The position numbers were made by a program, and so were the translations under genes. From positions 25,984 to 89,983 of the forward strand of contig NZ_LZIR01000001.1 of assembly GCF_001667035.1 (NCBI RefSeq): DNA of 64,000 bases, read 5' to 3'. This stretch comes from Mycobacterium sp. 852002-51057_SCH5723018. GTDB lineage: Bacteria > Actinomycetota > Actinomycetes > Mycobacteriales > Mycobacteriaceae. The first letter of the stretch is position 1. Each line of letters begins with the position of its first letter. Under the pieces are notes generated by a model. The model ran no database searches. It worked only from the letters and a program-made list of their open reading frames with translations, and was not told the origin of the DNA. Shown piece by piece: positions 1 through 8,102 of this stretch.

Positions 1-617
1 TGCATCGTCGTGGCCACGCCGTGCTCACGCGCGTATTCGCGCACCTTGTCGCACAACGTGATGACGTAATCGAAGCGCCGCCGGCCTACCGCGGTCAACG
101 GCTGGGGTCGGCCGTCGTGCAGGTCGATGCCGTACAGGTCGCGCAGGATTCGAATGGCGTTGGGATGCATGCGCGGTTTGGGATGACTGCCCGCGCTCGC
201 GGTGCGGATGCGCCCGTGGCCCTTTTTCCGGAGCAGGGCCTCGGCCATCGGCGAGCGCGCGCTATTCCCCGAGCACAAAAACAGCACCGACCGTGCCGCG
301 GGTTTAGCGGTGGCCGTCGACACGAGCGCCGGATGCAACGCGGCGGCCGCCTCCCCGAACGCCCCCGCGCACCGGCGCAGGTTCAGCTGGTAGTAGGTGT
401 CGCGGCCGTCGAACGTGCTTTGCCGCGCGCCGATGAGCCCGGCCGTGCGCAACAGCCGTAGGTGATAGGAGACCAGGTTTTGCGGCTCATCAACGGCGGC
501 AGCCAATTCCCGCACCCGGTGGTCGCCGGCCGCCAGTTCGGTCAGCAGCGCCCAGCGCACCGGATGCGCCGCCATGCGCATCAGCGGCGGCACCGCCGCC
601 CGCTTGGGTATCGCCAC
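1..617 (-). CDS. ArsR-type repressor fused to arsenate reductase/LMW phosphatase (3' end outside window)
   Basis: Read on the minus strand, an uninterrupted frame runs off the left edge. The N-terminal part is an ArsR-like winged helix (MAAHPVRWALLTEL, then EPQNLVSYHLRLL as recognition helix). After a short linker comes a low-molecular-weight phosphatase/ArsC P-loop, CSGNSARSPMAEALL, which fits CX5R-S. Family knowledge: such ArsR-ArsC fusions sense As(III) and reduce arsenate in actinobacterial ars clusters. A GTG at 617 is the longest start; an ATG at 581 is the alternative and neither has a clean ribosome site. It is divergent from the APC permease at 683 with an inverted repeat between them, so autoregulation and co-regulation are likely. 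The end of the reductase domain cannot be checked here. Confidence 0.85.
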   Translation of the reverse strand, partial: MAIPKRAAVPPLMRMAAHPVRWALLTELAAGDHRVRELAAAVDEPQNLVSYHLRLLRTAGLIGARQSTFDGRDTYYQLNLRRCAGAFGEAAAALHPALVSTATAKPAARSVLFLCSGNSARSPMAEALLRKKGHGRIRTASAGSHPKPRMHPNAIRILRDLYGIDLHDGRPQPLTAVGRRRFDYVITLCDKVREYAREHGVATTM

Positions 618-631
618 CTTTCGGACGATAC

Positions 632-647
632 ATCAAACTGATTTGAT
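632..647. promoter_or_regulatory. Inverted repeat operator in the ArsR fusion/permease divergent promoter
   Basis: ATCAAA-CTGA-TTTGAT is a perfect 6-bp inverted repeat with a 4-bp centre. It lies in the 65-bp gap between the divergent starts at 617 (minus) and 683 (plus). Its position and symmetry fit an ArsR/SmtB dimer site that would control both genes. Binding by the adjacent fusion protein is inferred. Confidence 0.55.
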
Positions 648-682
648 AGGTTTGGGGAGATCCCGGGTGACGAGGAGGCCGA

Positions 683-1945
683 GTGTCCGACAGCGGTCAG
701 CTGCGCCGCAGCCTGGGGCTGTTCGACGCGGTGGTGATCGGGCTCGGGTCGATGATCGGCGCCGGGATTTTCGCCGCGCTGGGCCCGGCGGCGCATGCCG
801 CGGGCTCGGGGCTGCTCCTTGGACTGGGGTTGGCGGCGGTGGTGGCCTACTGCAACGCCACCTCCTCGGCGCGGCTGGCGGCCCTCTATCCCGCGTCCGG
901 CGGCACCTACCTGTACGGCCGCAAGCGGCTTGGTGATTTCTGGGGTTATCTGGCGGGTTGGGGATTCGTCGTCGGCAAGACGGCGTCCTGCGCGGCGATG
1001 GCCTTGACCGTGGGCGCGTACGCGTGGCCGTCGCAGGCGCACCCGGTGGCCGTCGCCGCGGTGGTGGCGTTGACCGCCGTGAACTATGTCGGGGTGCAGA
1101 AGTCGGCCTGGCTCACCCGCGTCATCGTCGCGCTGGTGCTCGCCGTCCTGGCGGCGGTGGTCGTCGCCGTGTTCGCCTCCGGGACCGCCTACGCCGATCG
1201 GCTGCAGGTGGCCGGTGCCTCCGTGGGCGGCGTGGTGCAGGCCGCCGGCCTGCTGTTTTTCGCCTTCGCCGGCTACGCGCGCATCGCCACCCTCGGAGAG
1301 GAGGTGCGCGACCCCGCGCGCACCATCCCGCGGGCGATCCCGCTGGCGCTGGCCATCGCCCTGGTCGTCTACGCGCTGGTGGCCGTGGCCGCGCTGGCCG
1401 CGTTGGGGCCACAGCGTCTCGCCGAGTCGACCGCCCCGCTGGCCGACGCGGTGCGCACGGCCGGGATGGGCTGGCTGGCGCCCGGGGTGCGGGTGGGCGC
1501 GGCGGTAGCGGCGCTGGGCTCGCTGCTGGCGCTGATCCTCGGCGTCTCGCGCACCACCCTGGCGATGGCTCGCGACCGCCATCTGCCGCACGCGCTCAGC
1601 GCCGTGCACCCCAGGTTCGAGGTGCCCCACCGGGCCGAGCTGCTGATCGGCGTCGTCGTGGCGGTGCTGGCCGCCACCGCGGACCTGCGCGGCGCGATCG
1701 GCTTCTCGTCGTTCGCCGTGCTGATCTACTACGCGGTCGCCAACGCCTCCGCGTTGACCCTCGGGCCCGACGAGGGCCGCCCACACCGGGTGATCCCCCT
1801 GGTCGGGCTGGTCGGGTGCGTGGTTCTGGCGTTCGCGATGCCGCTGTCCTCGGTGCTGACCGGCGTCGCGGTGCTCGGTGTCGGTGTCGCCGCCTACGCC
1901 GTTCGGCGGGTGATGGGCAGGAGGAGTGGCAACCTGATTCGATAA
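683..1945 (+). CDS. APC-superfamily permease in the arsenic island
   Basis: 420 residues with about 12 hydrophobic segments and the APC signature near the N-terminus (VVIGLGSMIGAGIFAALGP, residues 18-36), the unwound TM1 substrate region of this superfamily. Length is normal for an amino-acid permease. The GTG start at 683 is set by GAGGAGG 4 nt upstream. The gene sits between two arsR genes and shares a divergent promoter with the ArsR-ArsC fusion, so it may be metalloid-inducible. It could move an amino acid, an amino-acid-like organoarsenical or a thiol precursor; sequence alone does not decide. Its stop codon lies inside the operator repeat of the next arsR. Confidence 0.8.
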   Translation: MSDSGQLRRSLGLFDAVVIGLGSMIGAGIFAALGPAAHAAGSGLLLGLGLAAVVAYCNATSSARLAALYPASGGTYLYGRKRLGDFWGYLAGWGFVVGKTASCAAMALTVGAYAWPSQAHPVAVAAVVALTAVNYVGVQKSAWLTRVIVALVLAVLAAVVVAVFASGTAYADRLQVAGASVGGVVQAAGLLFFAFAGYARIATLGEEVRDPARTIPRAIPLALAIALVVYALVAVAALAALGPQRLAESTAPLADAVRTAGMGWLAPGVRVGAAVAALGSLLALILGVSRTTLAMARDRHLPHALSAVHPRFEVPHRAELLIGVVVAVLAATADLRGAIGFSSFAVLIYYAVANASALTLGPDEGRPHRVIPLVGLVGCVVLAFAMPLSSVLTGVAVLGVGVAAYAVRRVMGRRSGNLIR

Positions 1946-1972
1946 ATGCTTATATAGAAGGATGTCGAATCA
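1935..1972. promoter_or_regulatory. Inverted repeat around the arsR start
   Basis: TGATTCGA (1935-1942) and TCGAATCA (1965-1972) are a perfect 8-bp inverted repeat separated by 22 bp. The spacer holds an AT-rich palindromic core (ATAA-ATGC-TTAT, 1942-1953) and the ribosome site AGAAGG before the ATG at 1962. Bound repressor would cover both promoter and start codon of the arsR-acr3-arsC-cadI operon. It is about twice as wide as the repeat at 632-647 and has a different sequence, suggesting separate specificities. Confidence 0.5.
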
Positions 1973-2327
1973 AGCGCAGCGGTGCTGCCCGGCGCTGGGC
2001 ACGGCGGCGATGGGTGAGTCGCAGGCGGCGGAGTTGGCGGCGATGTTCAAGGCGCTGGGCGACCCGGTGCGCCTGCGGCTGCTGAGCCTGATCGCCAGCC
2101 ACCCCGGCGGTGAGGCCTGCGTGTGCGAGATCTCGGCCACCTTCGACGTATCGCAACCAACGATCTCCCATCACCTCAAGCTGCTGCGCTCGGCCGGCCT
2201 GCTCGACTGCGAGCGGCGAGGCACCTGGGTGTACTACTGGGTGATTCCCTCTGCATTGCAGCAACTTTCGTCGGTCCTGCACATCGATGACCTCGTTGGG
2301 GCAACGAGGCCAGGATGCGGGCCATGA
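1962..2327 (+). CDS. arsR: ArsR family arsenic-responsive repressor
   Basis: 121 residues with the winged-helix core (FKALGDPVRLRLLSLIA, residues 29-45; recognition helix SQPTISHHLKLLRSAGL). Candidate As(III) ligands are Cys8-Cys9 and Cys53/Cys55 in ACVCE. This resembles the CC-plus-C site described for Corynebacterium glutamicum ArsR more than the single CxC of plasmid ArsR proteins. It is the first gene of the operon and its stop overlaps the start region of acr3 (ATGA at 2324-2327), indicating coupled translation. It probably derepresses the efflux and reductase genes when arsenite or antimonite binds. Similar to M. tuberculosis Rv2642. Confidence 0.92.
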   Translation: MSNQAQRCCPALGTAAMGESQAAELAAMFKALGDPVRLRLLSLIASHPGGEACVCEISATFDVSQPTISHHLKLLRSAGLLDCERRGTWVYYWVIPSALQQLSSVLHIDDLVGATRPGCGP

Positions 2328-3460
2328 CCAACGCCTCGACGCCGGTGTCCGCCCCACCGGCGGTAGCGGCCCGGCTCTCGACGCTGGACCGGTATCTCCC
2401 CGTCTGGATCGCGGTGGCGATGGCCGCCGGCCTGCTGCTGGGCCGATCGGTGCCCGGCCTGGGCGCGGCCTTGAGTGGCGTTGCGGTCGAAGGCATTTCA
2501 CTGCCCATTGCGATAGGCCTGCTGGTCATGATGTATCCGGTGCTGGCGAAGGTCCGCTACGACCGGCTGGACGACATCACCTCCGACCGCAGACTCATGG
2601 TGAGCTCTGTGCTGCTCAATTGGTTGATCGGGCCCGCCGTGATGTTCGCCCTGGGCTGGCTGCTGCTAGCGGACCTACCCGAGTACCGCACCGGGCTGAT
2701 CATCGTCGGGCTGGCCCGCTGCATCGCGATGGTCATCATCTGGAACGACCTGGCGTGCGGGGACCGCGAAGCCGCGGCCGTGCTCGTCGCGTTGAACTCG
2801 CTGTTCCAGGTCGTCATGTTCGCCGCACTGGGCTGGTTCTACCTCTCGGTGCTGCCCGGCTGGCTCGGCCTGCCGCAAACCGGCATCGCCGTCTCCGTGT
2901 GGCAGATCGCCAAATCCGTGCTCATCTTTCTGGGCATTCCACTGCTGGCCGGATACCTGTCGCGCCGACTGGGTGAGCGGTCAAAAGGCCGCCAGTGGTA
3001 CGAGACCCGATTTCTGCCCCGCATCGGGCCGTGCGCGCTCTATGGGCTGCTGTTCACCATCGTCATCCTGTTCGCCCTGCAAGGCCGCCAAATCGCTTCT
3101 CGGCCATGGGATGTCGCACGCATTGCGGTCCCGCTACTGGCCTATTTCGCGATAATGTGGTGCGGCGGATATGCGCTGGGCTACGCCCTGCGGCTGGGCT
3201 ATTCCCGCACCACCACCCTGGCGTTCACCGCCGCCGGCAACAATTTCGAGTTGGCCATCGCGGTGGCGATCAGCACGTTCGGCGCCATGTCCGGGCAGGC
3301 CCTGGCCGGGGTCGTCGGACCGTTGATCGAAGTCCCCGTACTGGTCGGGCTGGTCTACGTCTCCCTGGCGTTGCGCGCCCGGCTGTTCCGACACGAGCCC
3401 CAGCTAGGAGCCCAAGCCGATGGCCGACAAACCCCGCGTGCTGTTCGTCTGCGTCCATAA
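2315..3460 (+). CDS. acr3: ACR3-type arsenite efflux permease
   Basis: 381 residues, ten predicted membrane segments, with the ACR3 signature ARCIAMVIIWNDLACGD (Cys136 is the essential membrane cysteine) and the conserved acidic segment AGNNFELAIAVA. Family role: As(III)/H+ antiport at the cytoplasmic membrane. Start is ATG 2315, or ATG 2324, which overlaps the arsR stop. The last 41 bp overlap arsC in another frame, and the C-terminal tail after the last membrane segment has no recognisable function. In M. tuberculosis Rv2643 the permease and reductase are one polypeptide; here they are two overlapping genes. Confidence 0.92.
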   Translation: MRAMTNASTPVSAPPAVAARLSTLDRYLPVWIAVAMAAGLLLGRSVPGLGAALSGVAVEGISLPIAIGLLVMMYPVLAKVRYDRLDDITSDRRLMVSSVLLNWLIGPAVMFALGWLLLADLPEYRTGLIIVGLARCIAMVIIWNDLACGDREAAAVLVALNSLFQVVMFAALGWFYLSVLPGWLGLPQTGIAVSVWQIAKSVLIFLGIPLLAGYLSRRLGERSKGRQWYETRFLPRIGPCALYGLLFTIVILFALQGRQIASRPWDVARIAVPLLAYFAIMWCGGYALGYALRLGYSRTTTLAFTAAGNNFELAIAVAISTFGAMSGQALAGVVGPLIEVPVLVGLVYVSLALRARLFRHEPQLGAQADGRQTPRAVRLRP

Positions 3461-3836
3461 CGCCGGGCGCTCGCAGATGGCCGCCGCCTTGCTGAGCGAC
3501 ATGGCCGGCGATCGGATCGAAGTGCGCTCCGCCGGGACCGAACCTGCCGACCGGGTCAACCCCGTCGCCGTCGCCGCCATGGCCGAACTCGGAATCGACA
3601 TCGCCATCGGCGCGCCGAAAATCCTCACCGCCGACGCGGTGCGGGTCAGCGACGTCGTAATCACCATGGGCTGCGGCGACACCTGTCCCTACTACCCAGC
3701 AGTGTCCTACCGCGACTGGACACTGCCCGACCCCGCCGGTCAACCGCTGGCCGCGGTGCGCGCGATCCGCGACGACATCGCCGCCCGAGTCCGGGCTTTG
3801 ATCACCGAGCTCCTGCCGGGAGCCACCACCCCCTAA
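3420..3836 (+). CDS. arsC: Thioredoxin-family-coupled arsenate reductase
   Basis: 138 residues of the low-molecular-weight phosphatase fold. The catalytic P-loop is CVHNAGRS (Cys11, Arg17). The resolving cysteines are in MGCGDTCP (Cys85, Cys89), the triple-cysteine layout of thioredoxin-coupled ArsC. The YRDWTLPDP segment carries the general acid Asp. It reduces arsenate to arsenite for export by Acr3. The ATG at 3420 lies inside acr3 (41-bp overlap) and cadI follows after 25 bp. It is a second arsenate reductase domain in the island, beside the fusion at 1-617. Confidence 0.92.
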   Translation: MADKPRVLFVCVHNAGRSQMAAALLSDMAGDRIEVRSAGTEPADRVNPVAVAAMAELGIDIAIGAPKILTADAVRVSDVVITMGCGDTCPYYPAVSYRDWTLPDPAGQPLAAVRAIRDDIAARVRALITELLPGATTP

Positions 3837-3861
3837 CCGACGCCAGAAGGAAGGACCCACG

Positions 3862-4278
3862 ATGTCGCGCCTGCAATTGGCCCTCAACGTCGACAATCTC
3901 GACGAGGCAATCAGCTTCTACGCCAAGCTGTTCAACGCCGAGCCGGCCAAGGTCAAACCCGGCTACGCCAACTTCGCGATCGCCGAGCCACCGCTCAAGC
4001 TGGTGCTGCTCGAGAATCCGGGCCATGGCGGCACTCTCAATCACCTCGGCGTGGAAGTCGACTCCGCCGACACCGTGCGCAGCGAAATCGCCCGTCTCAC
4101 CGAGCAGGGACTGTTCACCGAAGAAGAGCTGAACACCACCTGCTGCTTCGCCGCCCAGGACAAGGTCTGGGTCACCGGCCCCGGCGGGGAACGCTGGGAG
4201 GTGTACACCGTGATCGCCGACTCCGACACCTTCGGGCCGAACACCGACCATCCCGATGAAAGCTGCTGCACCGCATAG
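3862..4278 (+). CDS. cadI: CadI/ArsI family metalloenzyme of the vicinal oxygen chelate fold
   Basis: 138 residues, a glyoxalase/dioxygenase-fold protein (RLQLALNVDNLDEAISFY start; LNHLGVEV; TTCCFAAQDKVWVTGPGGE) very like M. tuberculosis cadmium-induced CadI (Rv2641). Residues of the fold that bind metal include the His of LNHLG and Glu of GERWEVY. The vicinal CC of TTCCF and the C-terminal SCC fit thiophilic metalloid binding. ArsI relatives break the C-As bond of trivalent organoarsenicals; CadI itself is known mainly as metal-induced. Ribosome site AGAAGGAAGG precedes the ATG. Last gene of the ars operon. Confidence 0.9.
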   Translation: MSRLQLALNVDNLDEAISFYAKLFNAEPAKVKPGYANFAIAEPPLKLVLLENPGHGGTLNHLGVEVDSADTVRSEIARLTEQGLFTEEELNTTCCFAAQDKVWVTGPGGERWEVYTVIADSDTFGPNTDHPDESCCTA

Positions 4279-4323
4279 CGCACACCAGGCAATGCTCGTT
4301 GTCAGCGGCGGCGCGCAGGATGG

Positions 4324-4941
4324 ATGTCACGAACCCGTTTTACAGTGGATCTAATGGACAACCGATTCGGTATCCAACTCAACCGCAGGACGTTCGTGGG
4401 TGCCTCCCTCGCCTTGGGCGGCGCCGTCGCCGCCGGTCCCGGCGCTGCCGGACCCGATCAAGCCCAGGACGAAGGCCACACCACCGTCGTACATGCCCGA
4501 ATCAATGGCGAAGATCGAGAAATCACCGTCGATAACCGCACGTCGCTGCTGGACATGCTGCGCGAGCGGGCGGGACTACCCGGCACCAAGAAGGGCTGCG
4601 ACCAGGGAGCGTGTGGCGCGTGCACCGTGCTGGTCGACGGTCGCCGGATCAACTCGTGTCTCACACTCGCGGTGATGCACGACGGTGCGCGGATCACCAC
4701 CATCGAGGGCCTGGCCGACAGCGGCCGACTCCATCCCCTCCAGCAGGCGTTCATCGATGACGACGCGTTCCAGTGCGGCTATTGCACACCCGGCCAAATC
4801 ATGTCCGCCGTGGGGTGCATCGGTGAAGGGCATGCGGGCTCGCCGGCGGAAATTCGAGAGTGGATGAGCGGCAACATCTGTCGCTGCGGCGCGTACACCA
4901 ACATCGTCAATGCGGTCGCCACGGCGGCGCGCGCCCAGTAG
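4324..4941 (+). CDS. Tat-exported 2Fe-2S subunit of a xanthine dehydrogenase-family enzyme
   Basis: 205 residues. Twin-arginine signal NRRTFVGASLALGG (residues 20-33) followed by an Ala/Gly-rich stretch. The mature part has both [2Fe-2S] clusters: Cys92, 97, 100 and 112 (plant-type) and Cys151, 154, 186 and 188. The closest known arrangement is E. coli PaoA (YagT) of the periplasmic aldehyde oxidoreductase PaoABC. Start ATG 4324 has AGGA upstream; ATG 4354 would still keep the Tat motif. First gene of a three-subunit operon, 46 bp after cadI, so read-through from the ars operon is possible. Confidence 0.88.
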   Translation: MSRTRFTVDLMDNRFGIQLNRRTFVGASLALGGAVAAGPGAAGPDQAQDEGHTTVVHARINGEDREITVDNRTSLLDMLRERAGLPGTKKGCDQGACGACTVLVDGRRINSCLTLAVMHDGARITTIEGLADSGRLHPLQQAFIDDDAFQCGYCTPGQIMSAVGCIGEGHAGSPAEIREWMSGNICRCGAYTNIVNAVATAARAQ

Positions 4942-4944
4942 AAC

Positions 4945-5922
4945 GTGTTCCCTTTCCGCTACACCAAAGCCGTCGACGAGCAGTCGGCGCTGAGGGCCGC
5001 GGCCGCCGGCGCCCGTTACATTGCCGGCGGCACCACGCTGGTCGACCTGATGCGGGAAACCGTGGAGCGTCCGGATTCATTGGTGGACATCAACGCTTTG
5101 CCTTACGCGTCGGTCGACGTACGGCCCGACAGAATTCGCGTCGGGGCCCTGGTGCGGATGACTGACCTCGCCGCTCATCCCGTCGTCCGGCAGCAAATGC
5201 CGGTGGTCAGTCAAGCCCTTGAGCTCAGCGCCTCGCCCCAGCTGCGCAACATGGCGACGATCGGCGGGAACCTTTTGCAACGCACCAGGTGCCTGTATTT
5301 CCGCGACGTGTCGGCCCCGTGTAACCGACGCACTCCCGGCGCGGGTTGCGCGGCTATCGAGGGACGCAACCGCACGCACGCAATATTTGGCACCAGTCAA
5401 GACTGCGTCGCGACCCACCCGTCCGATCTAGCCGTGGCCCTCGTGGCGTTGGACGCCGAGGTGGTGGCGCGGGACACGTCCGGGGAACGGCGAATACCCG
5501 TCGGCGATCTTTTTCGCGAGCCGGGTGACTCGCCTCACCAAGAGCACAACCTTCGGCCCGGCGAGCTGATCGTCGCCGTCGAGGTGCCGGTCGGGCCCGT
5601 GTCGCGCCGGTCCGGCTATCTCAAGGTGCGCGACCGCCAGTCCTACGAATTCGCATTGGAATCGGCGGCGGTGGCGCTCGACATCGACGCCGGCGCCATC
5701 CGCAGCGCCAGGGTCGCGGTCGGCGGGGTCGGCACCGTGCCGTGGCGTTTGTCGGCCGTCGAAGGAGCGCTCAGGGGAAGGCCGCCCGACGCCGACGTCT
5801 TGCGCGGCGCGGCCGCGCTTGCCGCTGACGGCGCAAAACCGCTGGGAGAGAACGGCTTTAAGGTCGAACTCCTCAAGCGGACGGTTGAAAGACAACTGAC
5901 CACCGTGGCGGCGTTGCCATGA
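4945..5922 (+). CDS. FAD-binding subunit of the molybdenum hydroxylase
   Basis: 325 residues with FAD-binding turns AGGTTLVDLM (28-37) and ATIGGNLLQRTRC (104-116). Four cysteines (116, 126, 135, 154) lie in an insertion matching the extra [4Fe-4S] cluster of PaoB (YagS), which separates this group from ordinary CoxM/XdhB subunits. The GTG at 4945 follows the previous stop by 3 bp, and the end overlaps the next start by 4 bp (ATGA), giving a coupled operon. It should pass electrons from the FeS subunit to FAD. It has no signal of its own, so export would be with its Tat-tagged partner, as in PaoABC. Confidence 0.88.
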   Translation: MFPFRYTKAVDEQSALRAAAAGARYIAGGTTLVDLMRETVERPDSLVDINALPYASVDVRPDRIRVGALVRMTDLAAHPVVRQQMPVVSQALELSASPQLRNMATIGGNLLQRTRCLYFRDVSAPCNRRTPGAGCAAIEGRNRTHAIFGTSQDCVATHPSDLAVALVALDAEVVARDTSGERRIPVGDLFREPGDSPHQEHNLRPGELIVAVEVPVGPVSRRSGYLKVRDRQSYEFALESAAVALDIDAGAIRSARVAVGGVGTVPWRLSAVEGALRGRPPDADVLRGAAALAADGAKPLGENGFKVELLKRTVERQLTTVAALP

Positions 5923-8087
5923 CGCAGGCACTGCCCTCCGCGCTGATAGTTTCCGGCCAGCCGATCACCCGGGTCGACGGCCCGCTCAAGGTGACCGGCA
6001 AAGCGCGGTACGCGGCCGACAACGAGTTTCCCGGATTGGTGTACGCGGCGCTGGTGTGCAGCACGGTGGCGTGCGGCCGCGTCGACCGCGTCGACGCCAA
6101 CGCCGCACTGGCGCACCGCGACGTGCTTCGGGTGCTGAGCGACTTCCCCGGGTTGAAGCTGCCGTTCGATACACGCCAGGTTTCCTTCTTCGGCCAGCCC
6201 GTTGCCGTGGTTGTCGCCAGCACGCTTGAGGCGGCCGCCCACGGGGCGTCGCTCGTGGCTGTCCTTTACTCGGATCGGCCGGCGTTGACGAATGTCGATG
6301 CGCCGCAGGCCATTAGCCAGCCGGGGCGTTCCAATCGCGACTATGCCCGCGGCAACGCGGATCAAGCGATTCGCAGGACGTCGGTGGTAACAGACCTCGG
6401 GTACAGTATCGCCCGCAACAACCACAATCCGATGGAATTGCCCGCGACCATTGCCAAGTGGGACGGCGACCAGCTCACGGTGTGGGACAAGGTTCAAAGC
6501 ATCAGCTCGGCGCGGCAGGCCTATGCCGACGCTATGGGTATGCCCCCAGACCACGTGCGGGTGATCTCGCCGTTCGTCGGAGGTGCCTTCGGTAGTGCCG
6601 GGCAGACGTGGCCGCATCAACTGCTCGCCGCATACGCCGCTCGGCGCATGCGGAGGCCCGTGAAGCTGGTGCTGACCCGCAAGCAGATGTATAGCGGAAT
6701 CGGCTACCGGCCCACCAGCCGGCAGCGCGTGGCCATTGGGGCGGACCAAACAGGCCAGATCAGCGCCATGATCCACGAGGGACGAACGGAGACAGCAAAA
6801 TACGGAACCTACGAGGACGGGCTTGTCGGCATTCCGCGCTTTCTGTACCGCGTTCCCAACCTCCGTTCGACCTATCGCGTTGTGCCGCTCGACGTCCACC
6901 TGCCCACCTACATGCGGGGCCCCGGCGCGGTCACCGGCATGTTTGCCCTCGAGTCCGGCATGGACGATCTCGCACACCGGCTGGGCATGGACCCGATCGA
7001 ATTACGCATGCGCAACGAACCCGACGTCGACCAGACCGACGGCAAGCCGTTTTCCACGCGGCGGCTAACCGACTGCCTCCGGCAAGGGGCGGCGAGCTTC
7101 GGCTGGGGCCGGCGGAACCCGACTCCCGGAGCCGGCCGCGAGGGCGATCAACTCGTCGGAATCGGTGTGGCCGCGGCGGCCTACCGCACCCAGCGTAGTC
7201 AATGTGGCGCAATTGCAAGGGTTTTGGCTGACGGGACGGTCGAGGTACGAAGCGGAACCAGCGACATGGGGCCCGGAACTTACACCTCGATGACGCAGGT
7301 CGCCGCAGACGCGCTTGGGATGCCGCTAAGCCGCGTGCGATTCGCCCTGGGCGACAGCCTGTTCCCGCCCGCGCCGTCGCACTCGGGGTCGCGGACCATG
7401 GCCAGTGTGGGGTCGGCCGTCTTTACTGCCGCGAATATGCTGCGCGACCGCTTCGTTCGCACGGCCATAACCGACCCGGGATCGCCGCTCAACGGCCTGC
7501 GTCCGGACGACGTCGCCGTCACGGATGGCCGCATGGTCGCGACGACAGGGCCCGAGCGTGGCGAATCGTATCAGGATCTGCTGCGCCGCCGCGGATGGCC
7601 GAGTCTGGACTCGGAACAGACATGGACACCCGACGACGCCGATAAGCGGTACTCGATGTACGCCTACGGAGCCGTGTTCGCTGAAGTCGTCGTCGACTCG
7701 TTACTTGCGACGGTGCGGATCCGCCGCATCTATGCCTGCTACGACGCCGGCCGGGTGATCAACCCCAAACTCGCGCATAGTCAGGCGATCGGCGGCATGG
7801 TCGGAGGAATCGGGATGGCGCTCCTGGAAGGGACCCAGCTGGACCACCGTGATGGCCGCATCGTCAACGCGAACATGTCGGATTATCTGGTGCCGGTCAA
7901 CGCCGACGTCCCCGCGTTGGATGCAACCTTTTTACCGGCCGAGGACCGGATCGCCGATCCGATCGGCGTCAAGGGACTCGGCGAGTTGGTGATCGTCGGC
8001 GTGCCCGCCGCGATCGCCAACGCGGTGTTCAACGCCACCGGCAGGCGCGTCACCGATTTGCCCATCATGGTGGACAAGCTGCTCTGA
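5919..8087 (+). CDS. Molybdopterin-cofactor catalytic subunit (PaoC-like aldehyde oxidoreductase)
   Basis: 722 residues, the usual length of PaoC/YagR-type large subunits. It begins with the conserved region TRVDGPLKVTGKARYAADN, has the moco-binding segment SPFVGGAFGSAG (about residues 209-220) and ends with GVKGLGELV, whose Glu689 corresponds to the catalytic glutamate of the family. Together with the two upstream genes it forms an (alpha-beta-gamma) molybdenum hydroxylase, probably periplasmic. The substrate is not deducible; aldehydes are typical. No PaoD/XdhC maturation gene lies in the window, so that factor must be elsewhere. Confidence 0.88.
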   Translation: MTQALPSALIVSGQPITRVDGPLKVTGKARYAADNEFPGLVYAALVCSTVACGRVDRVDANAALAHRDVLRVLSDFPGLKLPFDTRQVSFFGQPVAVVVASTLEAAAHGASLVAVLYSDRPALTNVDAPQAISQPGRSNRDYARGNADQAIRRTSVVTDLGYSIARNNHNPMELPATIAKWDGDQLTVWDKVQSISSARQAYADAMGMPPDHVRVISPFVGGAFGSAGQTWPHQLLAAYAARRMRRPVKLVLTRKQMYSGIGYRPTSRQRVAIGADQTGQISAMIHEGRTETAKYGTYEDGLVGIPRFLYRVPNLRSTYRVVPLDVHLPTYMRGPGAVTGMFALESGMDDLAHRLGMDPIELRMRNEPDVDQTDGKPFSTRRLTDCLRQGAASFGWGRRNPTPGAGREGDQLVGIGVAAAAYRTQRSQCGAIARVLADGTVEVRSGTSDMGPGTYTSMTQVAADALGMPLSRVRFALGDSLFPPAPSHSGSRTMASVGSAVFTAANMLRDRFVRTAITDPGSPLNGLRPDDVAVTDGRMVATTGPERGESYQDLLRRRGWPSLDSEQTWTPDDADKRYSMYAYGAVFAEVVVDSLLATVRIRRIYACYDAGRVINPKLAHSQAIGGMVGGIGMALLEGTQLDHRDGRIVNANMSDYLVPVNADVPALDATFLPAEDRIADPIGVKGLGELVIVGVPAAIANAVFNATGRRVTDLPIMVDKLL

Positions 8088-8102
8088 ACCGGAGGCGTCT
8101 CG

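Noticed and set aside
581..1786. Long open frame antisense to the APC permease (401 residues)
   Set aside because: Mirror frame of a high-GC gene; Arg/Gly/His-rich, no family resemblance, and the plus strand carries the clear permease.
5643..6977. 444-residue minus-strand frame across the FAD and Mo subunits
   Set aside because: Spans two coupled plus-strand genes with certain families; no motif of its own.
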